Below are positions 32,190 to 44,089 of a DNA stretch of 64,000 nucleotides, piece after piece. Under the pieces are notes generated by a model. That model did not search any database. It saw only the letters and a program-made list of their open reading frames with translations, and was not told where the DNA came from. The stretch is from NCBI GenBank assembly GCA_026168455.1, contig CM047427.1:37390905-37454904 (forward strand), in the 5' to 3' direction. The position numbers were made by a program, and so were the translations under genes. Each line of letters starts with the position of its first letter. Position 1 is the first letter of the stretch. Source of the stretch: Theocolax elegans. Its lineage: Eukaryota; Arthropoda; Insecta; Hymenoptera; Cerocephalidae.

Positions 32190-32829
32190 CGCGATGGGGG
32201 GAATAACTAATGTTGAACCAACGTCTAAGCAACGTTGAAAAACACCCTACAAAGTCTGTTTTGCCTAAAAGTTGAATAAATGTCCTAGAAATAGTTTAAT
32301 ATTTTTCTAAACGTAGAAAAATTTATGAAATATTAAGAAAAATAAAAAGAAAATTTCTTGTTCGGGGATTAGAACTTCCGATCTTTATCTCCGGAGGCTT
32401 GTTCTCTACCGACTGAGCTATTTTATTATTTCTGTTATTGTGTTAAATTGTAACATTATGGCAACAATTTCTCAAACAATGTTTCTAGGTTGATGATGTT
32501 CTTTGATCGTTGTGAAAACGTTGTGTGCTGCAACTTAGTAAAACCGATAAAAAAATATTTTTCTTTAAACCTTGATTAAACATTATAGAAACGTAATGTA
32601 CTAAGTTGATATTTTTACTGTTACAATAACGTCAAAAGAAACTTATAGACGACGTTTATCCAACGAAGCGCAAACGTAGTTGCGCAATTAATAAAATAAT
32701 TTACAAAAATTAAAACGAACATTTCTAAGTTGACTCAACGTTGTACACAACGTTATAGCAACTTCTCGACCAACGTTGCTAAGTTCCCTAAACAACGTTT
32801 TTTAAACGTTGTGAAACGTTGTGTGCTTT
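32190..32829. mobile_element. MITE-like repeat rich in AACGTT/CAACGTTG
   Basis: Dispersed palindromic CAACGTTG, AACGTT and ACAACGTT words occur from about 32210 to 32285 and from 32510 to 32830, around a central block carrying a tRNA-like sequence. The right end GTGTGCTTTCCC resembles, in complement, the GGGGGAATAAC start. Boundaries are approximate. Confidence 0.5.
32368..32432 (-). tRNA. tRNA-derived sequence (pseudogene or SINE head), not a functional tRNA
   Basis: The minus strand reads TAGCTCAGTCGGTAGAG, a good A-box, and GGAAGTTCTAATCCCC, a degenerate B-box, 50 nt apart as in a tRNA. The acceptor stem does not pair and the anticodon arm is poor. Confidence 0.5.
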
Positions 32830-33626
32830 CCCTGTCAAAAATATACAGCTGTAAAAATAACTGGAAATACAGGTGTAAATCCATGTCATAATACAGCTGT
32901 ATTGGATTTGCCTGGATTTATTAACTGGATTTACAGGTGTAAATCCATGTGATATTAAATGGATTTTTTAATTTTACAAATGTTTTTTTATTTAGATTAA
33001 CATACAACCTTTGATGGATTTTAAACGCAATTTACAGCGATATTATTATTAAGAAAGTGCCCCATTCGACAAATTATCCATGTAATACAACTGTATTGGA
33101 GTGAGATTGCGTGGATTCATTAACTGGATTTACAGGTGTAAATCCATGTAATATTAAATGGATTTACAGGTACACATCCACGTATTATTAAATGGATTTT
33201 TTAATTTTACGAATGTTTTTTCATTTAGTTTAATTAATCTCATCGAAGGTTGTATGTTAATCTAAATAAAAAAACATTTGTAAAATTAAAAAATCCATTT
33301 AATATTACATGGATTTATACCTGTAAATCCAGTTAATGAATCCACGCAATCTCACTCCAATACAGTTGTATTACATGGATAATTTGTCGAATGGGGCACT
33401 TTCTTAATAATAATATCGCTGTAAATTGCGTTTAAAATCCATCAAAGGTTGTATGTTAATCTAAATAAAAAAACATTTGTAAAATTAAAAAATCCATTTA
33501 ATATTACATGGATTTACACCTGTAAATCCAGTTAATAAATCCAGGCAAATCCAATACAGCTGTATTATGACATGGATTTACACCTGTATTTCCAGTTATT
33601 TTTACAGCTGTATATTTTTGACAGGG
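32830..33626. repeat. 797-bp near-perfect palindromic element
   Basis: CCCTGTCAAAAATATACAGC at the left end is complemented at the right end, and almost the whole element folds into arms of about 390 bp around 33240. One arm has an extra block of about 33 bp (near 33160-33195). The arms contain repeated small palindromes GGATTTACAGGTGTAAATCC and ATACAGCTGTAT. There is no ORF. Confidence 0.9.
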
Positions 33627-34333
33627 TTACCAATAGAGAGTATAAAATATATAGTTATTATTACTTTTACATATAATTTTTTTATTTTCTGTTTCATTAG
33701 CTATATTTTAAAAAATATTTAATAAAATAACGAAATAATTAATTATTGGTTTTATGAATAAAGAAATTACTATATTAAATTATATAATAAATAAGAATAT
33801 TCATTAATATTAAATAATAATTGTAATACTGTATTAGAAAGAGGATAGAAATAATAAATTTATAATTATTAAAAAATATTACATATACTTATTGCTCCAA
33901 ATAAAAAAATTGTTTTAAGTATATAAATATTGAAAATAATTTTAGAGTTGTGATTGGATAGAATTAAAACTTGACGACTTATTTATGATTTTAGCATTTC
34001 TAGCGTAGTAGCTATTTATTATGCTTAAGTCACTGCCCTATCAAAAAAGTTAAGGTGGAATTCCAAAAAATAACGAAAAGAAAACTAAAATTAGATTTTG
34101 TCCTATATTTTCATTGAAATCAAATTTCTTGATTATCTTGCAATGAAAAACATATAGCAATGAATTAATAAAAATTTTTTGTTATGAAATAATTGGCATT
34201 ATATAGGTTAGACAGGCTCTGCTTTATGCATCAAATAACTATGAAAATTGAAAAAAATTTATGTCCATTTAGATGTGAATGGGTTAAAATATATCAAAAT
34301 ATATATTAGGACACTTTAAGCTAATGATAAAAT
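33627..34333. other. AT-rich intergenic DNA, 3' flank of TMEM242
   Basis: I see no gene, repeat structure or conserved RNA here. Confidence 0.5.
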
Positions 34334-34339
34334 TTTATT
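34334..34339 (-). promoter_or_regulatory. Polyadenylation signal of TMEM242
   Basis: AATAAA on the minus strand lies 34 bases downstream of the TMEM242 stop codon. Confidence 0.7.
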
Positions 34340-34372
34340 ACTATATTATGTTCATATATACATTTTTTTTAA

Positions 34373-36017
34373 TTATACTTCCTGAATCTTTGATATTTTA
34401 GGAAGAGATTTTTCCATTTTTATACGAAATTCTTCAAATGATTTTGCTCCTGAAAATTTCCAAATGCAGTAAACAAAAGCACTGCATGCAGTAGTTGAAT
34501 AAACAGTTGCCCATCCTAAAGCTCGCATAGCTAGCTTTGCGCCAGTATTATTGTTAGATTCCATATTTACTGGTAGTGAATTAAATACTTTAGGATTATG
34601 TTTCCTTAAAGTTAAAAGAGTAGTGCTAAATCCACTAATCAAGAAAATTCCGGTAATGCTAGCTAAAAATATAGCATCTGCAAAATACATTTATAATAGA
34701 TTAAAAAGCATGTATATTCATTTGATGTTTATACAACTAAACATTTATTACAAAAATGTTCATCATTATAAAGTTATCATTGTATGACTCTCAAAATACC
34801 AAAAAGATCAATTATTGTCTATGTATGGTAAAATTAAGTCATTTATTAAAACAAAATAATTTGTTTATCACTTTGATGAAGCAAAACTTTAAATTTCATT
34901 CAATATGCCTTTTTAGAGTTGAAATAAAAATGATATACAACTTATTTTAATCTTTTTAGTTTTTAAAGAAAAAACCATATATTTGCACCTAAAATTTATA
35001 TTTAAAACATGAATATGTAAATTCAATAAAACAATGAATTTTTCGTACATATTCTTTTATAGGTTTATCCAAAGAAACATTATTCTTCACAGTTTTTTAA
35101 TAGTTGTATGGTCTCTATGAACGTTCTATCCTTCAGGACTGTTATTCTTTATATGTATATATTGTTTATACTTTTTAAAATATCATAATTATAATACTTT
35201 AAAAAATATTTTATATATATACACTTATAATAATGATATAACAAAGAAAATTTTTGTATAATTTCTATGTTTGTAACAATTTTTAAAATATAGATACACA
35301 GAGTAACAATATATTTTTGATATTTCGACTTTGTAAATTCATTTACTGCAATATTATTTAGTTCGATTTTTTAAAACTAATTCATTGTAGATAATTACAA
35401 ATAAACTAAGAATTTTCTTTAATTATTGCTACTAATTTTTATTTACAATTGACCATAGTAGAAAAAATATTGTTCCAAGTACACAACCCAGTTAATTGAT
35501 AAAGCTACTCAAGATCAGAAGTTTAATATACAGCTAATGTAAACATAGATTATTTTATTAATTTTGATACATTATCTGTATAATATTATAATATTTACAG
35601 TACAGTTTATATTATCTGCATATATTATAATATTTCTCTAGATAGCAATTTTTTGATAACCAATTACTGGTGAGCAAAAGCTTTAAATACTAAAATAATA
35701 CACAAACCTTTAAATATTATTTACTTTAATATTATTCAATGAAATATAGTAAATTTAATACAAAACAATGACATGTACAACAAAACATCTGCTTAATTAT
35801 AATGAATTGTACTTAATTGAAGTTTCATACAATTTCTAGATATTTAATATAAATATAATTATGTATAAGCTTAACTGTCATGCAATTACAAAACATTTGA
35901 AGAATATGTAAATTAACCTTTTACTTTATTAAGTTTTTGCTTTGTATACTTCTCTTTTTCTTCATTATTATATTCCTTTGATACATTTTCAATGACATAG
36001 TTATGACTATCTTCCAT
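34373..36017 (-). CDS. TMEM242: Transmembrane protein 242 homologue, two exons
   Basis: The exons are complement 35918-36017 (ATG at 36017) and complement 34373-34677 (with stop), separated by a 1240-bp intron with GT (35917) and AG (34678) ends. The split codon restores frame, giving 134 residues against about 141 in human. The first exon encodes a charged N-terminus. The second encodes transmembrane helix 1 (DAIFLASITGIFLISGF), the signature LAMRALGWATVYS leading into helix 2, and FRIKMEKSLPKI, all matching the family pattern. TMEM242 is a mitochondrial inner-membrane protein that helps assemble the ATP synthase c-ring. The reading frame is intact. It is the only conserved cellular gene I recognise in the window. 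Confidence 0.9.
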
Positions 36018-36614
36018 GTTTTGTAAGTAAATATTTTAACTTTAAAGATGTTCATTAATCATATGTTGTAAGCTTCTTTTTATAGAATTATCCACCTATG
36101 CTACCCCAGAATTAGTAGATAATTCATTTGTATCAAATTTGGATAAAAAGAGTCAAACATCAAACACAAAACAACTACGGCACCCTCCATCCGTCCTGCA
36201 CAAGAAACGTTAAAAACACAGTCACAATAGAAAGTTTTTTAATTTGCTCATTTCACGTACGTAATTATTTTCATTAACCCACTCTTACTTTTTTTACAAA
36301 AAATTAAAATAAATTAATATATTTTTCGATTGTTTCGAATACTTGTAACTTGCTTAATAATATGCATTTTTAAAATTAGCAAGTAAAAAAATTGTCCCCA
36401 CACTAAATGAAATGGCCCCGTCATCAACAAATAGTGCATGAATGCAATATTAAAACAAATAGAAGTTAGCACCCAGAGTTTTTAAACTAAACTTTTCGCC
36501 AATTATCTATTTATCAATCGAATATGCGTGTAAATGCACAAACAATCGTCTTTGTAAATCGTCTGTGCGTGCATTCAATTTTGAGAAAATCAGAAAAACT
36601 TTTTGGATGCTAGC
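36018..36614. other. 5' flank of TMEM242
   Basis: This presumably contains the TMEM242 promoter. I see no clear TATA or initiator, and no other gene. Confidence 0.4.
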
Positions 36615-37905
36615 ACCCAGCATCCAAAAAGGAAACCCTTTTTTTGACGTTTAAAAGTTGAAATAGTAATATTTTCAAAGGCTATATCAACTGTGTGTGC
36701 AACGCGCAAACGGCACCCGAAATCTAAATAACGCTATCCTCATTATTTATAATACATACCTATAATGATATTTAAAATTTGCGTCTTTTGGGTTGGTCAG
36801 TTAGGAATTTCAATTCCGCGTTTCCTAATTCCACCTATAGCGTGTAGCATCCAAAATTAAACAAAGCAATAATAATCGCGTTAACTACATAATTTTATCT
36901 TCTTCAGCCTACATCGTCTGTGCGAATGACACACAATCGGCACCCAAAAGAATAATTGCTTAATTACAAACCAATAAATAAATATGAGGCAACAAACCGA
37001 CGCGGTGGCGGAGTGGCGGAGACGCAACTCGGCCGATCACGAAAGTTAAGCAGCACTGAGTGCGGTTCGTACTTGGATGGGTGACACCATTCTTGTGCGG
37101 CTTTCGGGATCGGTTAGGTGTTTTTCCACACTTCACAACGTGAGCGGGAGGTGTGAAACATTCGGTTTCGGTGTCAAGGCCTACGCAATGTGACTTTGAC
37201 ACCCAAAAAGAATGTTTCGAATACACCGGCCATCTCGGGTGAGGTTTTCCCTGCTTCACAGGTTTCCCTCATCCACGGGCATAACCCCGGGCGAATGCGA
37301 GATGGTGGGGTTTTTTAAGGGAGGGATAAAAGCACCCACACATAGGTGGTAGGTGGACACCGTTAAAGTCCCCAGGGGGATAAGCGGTAGGAAGTGCCAG
37401 GAAAAAGAGTGCACAAAATCAAGAATAAAAAAAAAAATGAGGCAACAAAAAAGCAGCATCCAAACATAGTTTTTATTACATTATTGAATTAAATTAAGCA
37501 CAATTCATAATGCCAACACATTGATTTGACTGTCCGATAATTGTGGTTTCCGAACATTACAATCCGAATAAAAATAAAAACGAAATTGAAAAAATAAATA
37601 ATATTTTTAAATTGCGAGTCTGCAGCCACTTAATGTGGATCTGTGCAAGGCGCAAGAGCAGACTATCAATATATTCATGGGCGCCAATATAAAAATCATT
37701 GAGAAGACGAGGAGTCATTTTTAGGTTAGAGGCCGTGTTTTTAAATATCATTATATGTATTATAAATAATGAGGATAGCGTTATTTTCATTTCGGTGCCG
37801 TTTGTGCGTTGCACACACAGTGGATATAACCTTTAAAAATATTACTATTTCAACTTTTAAACGCCAAAAAAGGGGTTTTCTTTTTGGGTGCTGACCCTGT
37901 TGAAA
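36615..37905. mobile_element. Non-autonomous element with inverted arms of about 165 bp, interrupted by a SINE
   Basis: 36615-36780 and 37735-37905 are reverse complements (shared CGCTATCCTCATTATTTATA and AGTTGAAATAGTAATATTTT). The words AGCACCCA and GCATCCAA recur internally near 36465, 36843 and 36940. The right-hand portion 37450-37735 holds no gene. The 5S-derived SINE at 36997-37436 is nested inside. Confidence 0.7.
36997..37436 (+). mobile_element. 5S rRNA-derived SINE with 13-bp target duplication
   Basis: ATGAGGCAACAAA occurs at 36984-36996 and 37437-37449, bracketing a 440-bp body that ends in a short A-rich tail. About 37035-37115 matches 5S rRNA, including GAAAGTTAAGCAGC (A-box region) and GTACTTGGATGGGTGAC (C-box region), so a polymerase III internal promoter is retained. 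The first 35 bases differ from the usual 5S start and the rest of the body is unrelated to 5S. This is a SINE3-like arrangement. Confidence 0.85.
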
Positions 37906-37909
37906 AGAA

Positions 37910-38090
37910 AAACATGTGATATATTTACATGAAAAATACACGTAAAATATTACGTGTAATTCGGTTCCAAATATGCACATGAAAAGTACATGTGAAAAAT
38001 ACACGTGAAAAATATACATGAAATACACACGTAACAAATATACTTGAAAAATATACGTGAAATAAGTGCGTGGAAAATACACAAAAATAA
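37910..38090. repeat. Degenerate minisatellite, 12-13-bp unit
   Basis: Repeats of AAAATACACGTGA and variants (ATACATGAAA, ATATACTTGAAA) fill this stretch. Confidence 0.75.
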
Positions 38091-38670
38091 CCAAGTGAAT
38101 TGTTCGTAAATCTTCATACCTGAGTGTTGTTATTCTGTAAAAGTATCTTCTTAAAAATCTATTTAAATATCGTTAATTTAAATAAAATAAACATTTTTCT
38201 TACATGGATTAACGCTTAAATCATAAATATTTGCATTCGCATGAGTTTGACCAAAAATGGGTGATTGAAATGAACTTAAAATTTAAAGAAAATATAAGAA
38301 AATACCTTAATTTATTTAATAATGATACAAATTTGGTACAGCACATAAATACTCACAATAATCAGTTTTGACATTGACGCATATTTTTAGTTTTTTACTA
38401 ATCGAAAGAGATACAATTCGAGATGGTATATTAACAATTTTTTTAATGTTAAAAGAATGAACTACATTTTCTACATTTACAATCTTACCTAAAATATATT
38501 CTGTTAATGTGGGTCGATCCAATTATAAAATATCTTATTACAACATATGTACCATCATCTAAGATAGCAAATGAATTGTTAGATCTTAACCTGCGTCGTT
38601 TGCAAGATGTATATAAACATTTATTTTTAATAATTTTTTTGTATATTTATTTGTACTCCAATTATTAATG
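38091..38670. other. AT-rich intergenic DNA
   Basis: No gene or repeat is recognised. Confidence 0.5.
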
Positions 38671-39140
38671 TATATGAATAATAAGTCGATCTGATGGAGG
38701 CGAGGAAAGGAGGAAGAAAATACAATTCTTTCTTTTATTTATTGCACAACGTTTCGTTGGCTTGGCCTGCCAACATCTTCAGGTGCCTATATTCAAACAC
38801 AACAATTATTTAAAAAATTTCAAAAAATAAATACATAAATTACAAACAAGACGCTGTATTAAATATACCTTTTATATTCGAATTAACGGTGAGTTAAAGA
38901 GTCGAATGAACAGTGTCAAACATTGAAAGATGTAACGTAAATATATATAAACACGAGTACTACCACAAACATACGTACATAATAATACGTCAGATATATC
39001 AGCACTTTAAATTTTTAAGAATAGGAAAGTAAGTACTATTCAAAAACTTAAGTCATCTTTTGCATTAATATTATTACTGTGACATTTTATATGAATCATT
39101 TCAGAAATTAGTCTTATTGTAATTCACTACTAATAATAAT
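38671..39140 (-). repeat. Left inverted terminal repeat of the Penelope-like element
   Basis: This is the reverse complement of 42410-42855, including the end of the endonuclease reading frame (GTGAATTACAATAA), with about 90 percent identity by eye. Confidence 0.85.
38744..38786 (-). ncRNA. Small dimer-type hammerhead ribozyme motif (left arm)
   Basis: The minus strand repeats the motif at 42738-42780, differing only in the stem II loop (AGGCCAA for AGACCAA). Confidence 0.75.
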
Positions 39141-39740
39141 TTTTGTTTATCGTTGTATATTCTTTTTTTTGTTTAGGAATTTCAGGATAGATCAGCAATT
39201 TGCTAATTAGGATAATATAACAACTTAGTGATTGATAAAGAAAATTAGCACTTCAATATCACTATAATTACACTTAATTAACTTTTCGCTTTGAACTTAA
39301 TATTAGTTAATGTTAAATTAATTTTGTTTCGGTTTCAGCGTTCGTTAACAATTCATTCTGGCACGTGTAAATTTTTGAACAAGAAGACCGCGATCGACAT
39401 TGACGGTTCGATCCTATCACACTGATAGCTACGTACGAAACGGTCGTAAGTAAAGTAGAAATATACAGCGCCTAGAGCGCGACGCGTGTTGCTGTCGAAA
39501 TAACTTACACGAGTTTAAACGTATAAGCGCGCTAAATTTAAATTTTTATTTGAATACATATTTGTGCACTTTTCTTTCAAATTAAATTATATTATAAGAA
39601 AGTTGATTCCTTAACAATTTTAAATTAACAAAAACTTTTCTTAAGGATAATCCATATATATTTTTAACAACTTCTGATAAAGGCAATAAAACAGTTTGCA
39701 TGTTTAAATCTGACTATAATTTAAAAATAGTTATTATTTA

Positions 39741-40996
39741 GGGGTATCCTCATATAGATCGCGAAAAATGAAGACAAACATTAGGAAATTTTTTTAAAAG
39801 AAACTATTCAATATTTTTATTTGAAGTTTTATTTACGTAGTTTCTTATAGTTTGTAGAAACATAAAAAATGTTGATATATACATAATGTTAATTAGGTGA
39901 GCCACGTAATCAAATTCAAGATATATTTTTTTTGGTCTCAATTGGCGCTATGTTTCGTTGTTGCTGTGTCATTCTGAAAAATAAGAAACAAAGTTTGTTG
40001 ACATTATTATACCAATTCCTCGTCCACTTACCTAAATTTGAAATGTCAAAAAATGTTTGAAAAAATGGCGGACTTTTGAAAAAAAATTCATAAAAGTTTT
40101 TTTTTATTATTGCAGAAGAGTTATTAAATAATTTTTTAAAACAAAATCCTTTAGGGTAGTCGACTAGCTAATTAAATTTCCTTTAAAATGGTATATATTT
40201 TTTTTCAATAGCTTCAAAACTCGCTGAGTAATCAGTGGCGCCAATTTGGAAAATCGAAAAATTGAGTTTTCTAGAAAAACGCGTTTAATATTCGCGGTAT
40301 ACAATATATTATTTTGTAATAGAATTTTTTCAATACTTACAGCTACTAATCGACTTTTGTACTATTCAGCAATGCCTGCTCCATAAAGAAGCCCATCTTG
40401 TTCTTCGAAATGCTGACTTTCAGATGCAGTTTTCCTTTTTTTGACCAATCGAGCTTCCTTGGATGCGCTCTCCGTTCTGATGTTTTGCCGTGTTACTCGT
40501 TCAGCGTCGGTATTCTTGGCGTAAGTGGCACTGGGCAATCCGATTTTGAACTCCAGGCACTTCATCATCTTCAAAACTGCATTGAATCCGTCATTAAAAA
40601 CTACGGCAGCTATATAAGCAGCAATTTCCATGGTCTTTGCGCCACAATGCAAGTGTTTTGGTGTTCAGTCGGCTCAGACTGTAGTAATGCTCTTATTTAC
40701 ACAACTATACGCACTAATACAACTAAAATTGGAATAGCATCTGCCACAGTACAATTGCGAAGCATCTCGAAGACCCAAACTCAGCGGGGCACCTATTGTA
40801 TTCGAGCGCGTACCTGCCTACCTGCGCCGCATTCCGGCAGCGCATCGCACAACTTTAAAGAAAATAGCCATAGCATCGAAACCACTGCGAATTTCACTTT
40901 AAAATTTTAACAGCATACTATTGACACGTTATACTATCGACTTATGTAATAAAAAAAAATCGATTTTTCGATCGATCTATACGAGGATACCCTCTT
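39741..40996 (-). mobile_element. Mutator-like DNA transposon fragment inserted in the Penelope element
   Basis: The ends GGGTATCCTCATATAGATCG and the complement of GATCTATACGAGGATACCC are inverted repeats. Penelope RT homology stops at one side and resumes at the other. The target duplication is not clear (TTA on each side at most). The interior carries a transposase C-terminal remnant on the minus strand. Confidence 0.75.
40362..40667 (-). pseudogene. C-terminal fragment of a Mutator-like transposase
   Basis: The minus-strand frame has HCGAKTMEIAAYIAAVVFND, then an LEFKIG segment, a KEARLVKKRK basic patch and LLYGAGIAE at the end. This CG..T...A...A...FN.G / KEAR / YG.G pattern is one I recall from the C-terminus of insect Mutator-like transposase proteins. 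The catalytic domain is absent. The open frame (96 aa from 40652) extends a few codons upstream. Confidence 0.6.
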
Positions 40997-41802
40997 AAGA
41001 AACATCCATTAAAAACTCTTCAAAATGATAGAGCGAAAATTCTAAGATATTTAAATGATAATGAATTCCATAATAAAAAATACCATACTAACGCTCTTAC
41101 TTGTTCGAATACTAATCTTGCTAAAGCGTATGGTTTACCCAAAATACATAAAATAGATGCACCGTTAAGACCTACTATTTCTCCTGTTAACAGCCCAACT
41201 CCATTTTTAACCAAAATAGTATATTCTGAAATAAAACTATTATTAAAAAACCCAAATTCTCACATCAACAATAGCTTTGAACTTAATAAAAATTAAAAAA
41301 TATTAAATTAAATGATGAATGTGTTTTATTATCCCCAGATGTTAATTCACTTTTTACAAAGGTCATGCAATTAAGTTTTGAAAAGTTTAGAAATAATAGT
41401 TTCTCTTCTCTATAAGTGCAAAATGTAACGTTCGAGGTAATTTTAAAATGTACTAAGTTTCTTTTTGATAACACGTTTTTTGTGTTAAACAATTGTTATT
41501 ACAAACAAATTTATGGAACACCAATGGGTTCACCGTTATTTGCTGATATTGTTATGGATGATTTGAAAAACGAATGTCGTAATAAGTTACAAACCATTCA
41601 TAAATATTTTCCAATTTTTTATTATAAGTATGTAGACGATACGATAATGCGTATAAAAAAGCAACATGTGGATTTAGTAATTAAGATTTTTAATTCTTAT
41701 TATAAAAATTTACAATTTTCCTTTGAACTAGAGAAAAATAGAACAATTAATTTTTTAGTTATTACATTAATTCGAGAATCAGATAGTGTAATAACTGATT
41801 AG

Positions 41803-42148
41803 TACCAAAAAACCGTCCAATTTCGGTAGACTTATTAATTATTTTTTCAACCATCCAATGCAGCAAAAAGGAACATTGTTTTTAATCTTGTTGATAGAGC
41901 TTGTTTGTTGGCAGATACAAAATTTTACACAAAAAATTGAAAAATTATAAATAAATTACTGATTAACAATAATTACCCTATTACATTTATTAGGCAAAAC
42001 ATAGAAAGTATATTAAATTATTTATAACAAAGGAAAAAATGAGATTTTCAAAAAAATAATAGAAAAGTAAATCGTTTAACCTGTTTCCCTACCTTATTTA
42101 GATAATTTTGATTAATTAGCCAACATTTTATTATCTTACAATATTCAA
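41803..42148 (+). pseudogene. Penelope RT-endonuclease linker, decayed
   Basis: Shifting frames still show a WYQKT..GRLINYF..HP pattern and LVDRACLLADTKF followed by NNNYP, as in the connector region of Penelope proteins, with many stops. Confidence 0.6.
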
Positions 42149-42457
42149 GTGTTGCCGTTAATTAGAAAACATTTAAATTTGGTAATAAAATTAGTAAAAG
42201 ATGCTACCAACAAATGGGTTCAAAAAAAAGTTGTTTATAAATTCTCATGTAAAAATTGTTCAACTTCATATGTCGGTGAAACCAAACGTTTTTTAAAATC
42301 CAGAATCAATGAACATGTGAAAAACAATAATCCAGATTCGGTTGTAAATCAACATGTAAAAAACTCTAACCATGAATTTAATTGGGACATTAAAAAAATT
42401 TTAGATGTAGAAGTGAATTACAATAAAAGACTAATTTCTGAAATGATTCTTATATAA
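42149..42457 (+). CDS. GIY-YIG endonuclease domain of the Penelope-like element
   Basis: A 102-codon open frame contains VYKFSCKNC, then TSYVGETKRFLKSRINEH, the GIY-YIG nuclease signature of Penelope-like elements with the Cys pair in front; it would nick target DNA for reverse transcription. It ends inside the right terminal repeat. The upstream protein is broken, so it is a remnant. Confidence 0.85.
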   Translation: MLPLIRKHLNLVIKLVKDATNKWVQKKVVYKFSCKNCSTSYVGETKRFLKSRINEHVKNNNPDSVVNQHVKNSNHEFNWDIKKILDVEVNYNKRLISEMILI

Positions 42458-42855
42458 AATGTGACACTAATAATATTAATGCAAAAGATGACTTAAGTTT
42501 TTGAATAGTACTAACTTTCTTATTCTTAGAAATTTAAAGTGCTGCTACTTCTAACGTATTATTATGTACGTATATTTGTGGTAGTACTCGTGTTTATATA
42601 TATTTACGTTACATCTTTCACTGTTTGACCCTGATCATTCGACTCTTTAACTCACCGTTATATAGTGTATGTCTTGTTTGTAATTTATGTATTCATTTTT
42701 TGAAATTTTTTTAAATAATTGTTGTGTTTGAATAAAGGCACCTGAAGATGTTGGCAGACCAAGCCAACGAAACGTTGTGCAAAAAATAAAGGATAGAATT
42801 GTGTTTTCTTCCTCCTTTCCTCGCCACCATCAGATCGACTTATTATTCATATATA
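42410..42855 (+). repeat. Right inverted terminal repeat of the Penelope-like element
   Basis: It includes the last endonuclease codons, the hammerhead motif and the terminal CAGATCGACTTATTATTCAT, which pairs with 38671-38692. Confidence 0.85.
42738..42780 (+). ncRNA. Small dimer-type hammerhead ribozyme motif (right arm)
   Basis: In order: stem I GCAC (42738-42741), core CTGAAGA (42742-42748), one extra T, stem II GTTGGC (42750-42755) with GCCAAC (42763-42768), GAA (42769-42771), palindromic ACGT (42772-42775), cleavage T (42776), stem I GTGC (42777-42780). Stem III is only the self-complementary ACGT, so it could form only between two molecules. Small hammerhead variants that cut as dimers are reported for Penelope-like elements. 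The extra T before stem II is a departure from the canonical core. Confidence 0.78.
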
Positions 42856-42877
42856 AATTTTTTTGTATGTTACACTT

Positions 42878-44005
<1,128 letters not shown>

Positions 44006-44089
44006 ACTTTCTCTCGATAATTGTAACTTATTAATTTAACGTTAATCGGTAGGCTTATATTGGCCTAAATATCTTATACCTACAATTTG

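Larger units (their letters stand above)
39640..41802 (+). pseudogene. Penelope-type reverse transcriptase, fragmented
   Basis: Conserved blocks in order are SDKGNKTVCMFKSDYN (39690-39725), then after the DNA-transposon insert AYGLPKIHKIDAPLRPTISP (about 41125-41180), SPDVNSLFTKV (about 41333-41365), YGTPMGSPLFADIVMDDL (41512-41565) and the catalytic YVDD (about 41630). The longest open piece is 41416-41802. Stops and frameshifts near 41295 and 41400 break the rest. The block order and GLPKIHK motif are typical of Penelope RT, related to telomerase. Confidence 0.85.
38671..42855 (+). mobile_element. Penelope-like retroelement with inverted terminal repeats, decayed
   Basis: The element encodes Penelope-type RT and GIY-YIG endonuclease fragments on the plus strand and is bounded by inverted copies of its own 3' end (38671-39140 and 42410-42855). 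Such inverted pseudo-LTRs are known for Penelope-like elements. Each arm carries a small hammerhead motif. The 5' region 39141-39640 has no ORF. A 1.25-kb DNA transposon fragment is inserted at 39741. Confidence 0.88.

Noticed and set aside
32368..32432. Functional tRNA gene on the minus strand
   Set aside because: The A-box is good, but the acceptor and anticodon stems do not pair and the B-box is degenerate.
37015..37120. Functional 5S rRNA gene
   Set aside because: The first 35 bases and the 3' end do not match 5S, and the sequence is part of a 440-bp unit with target duplications.
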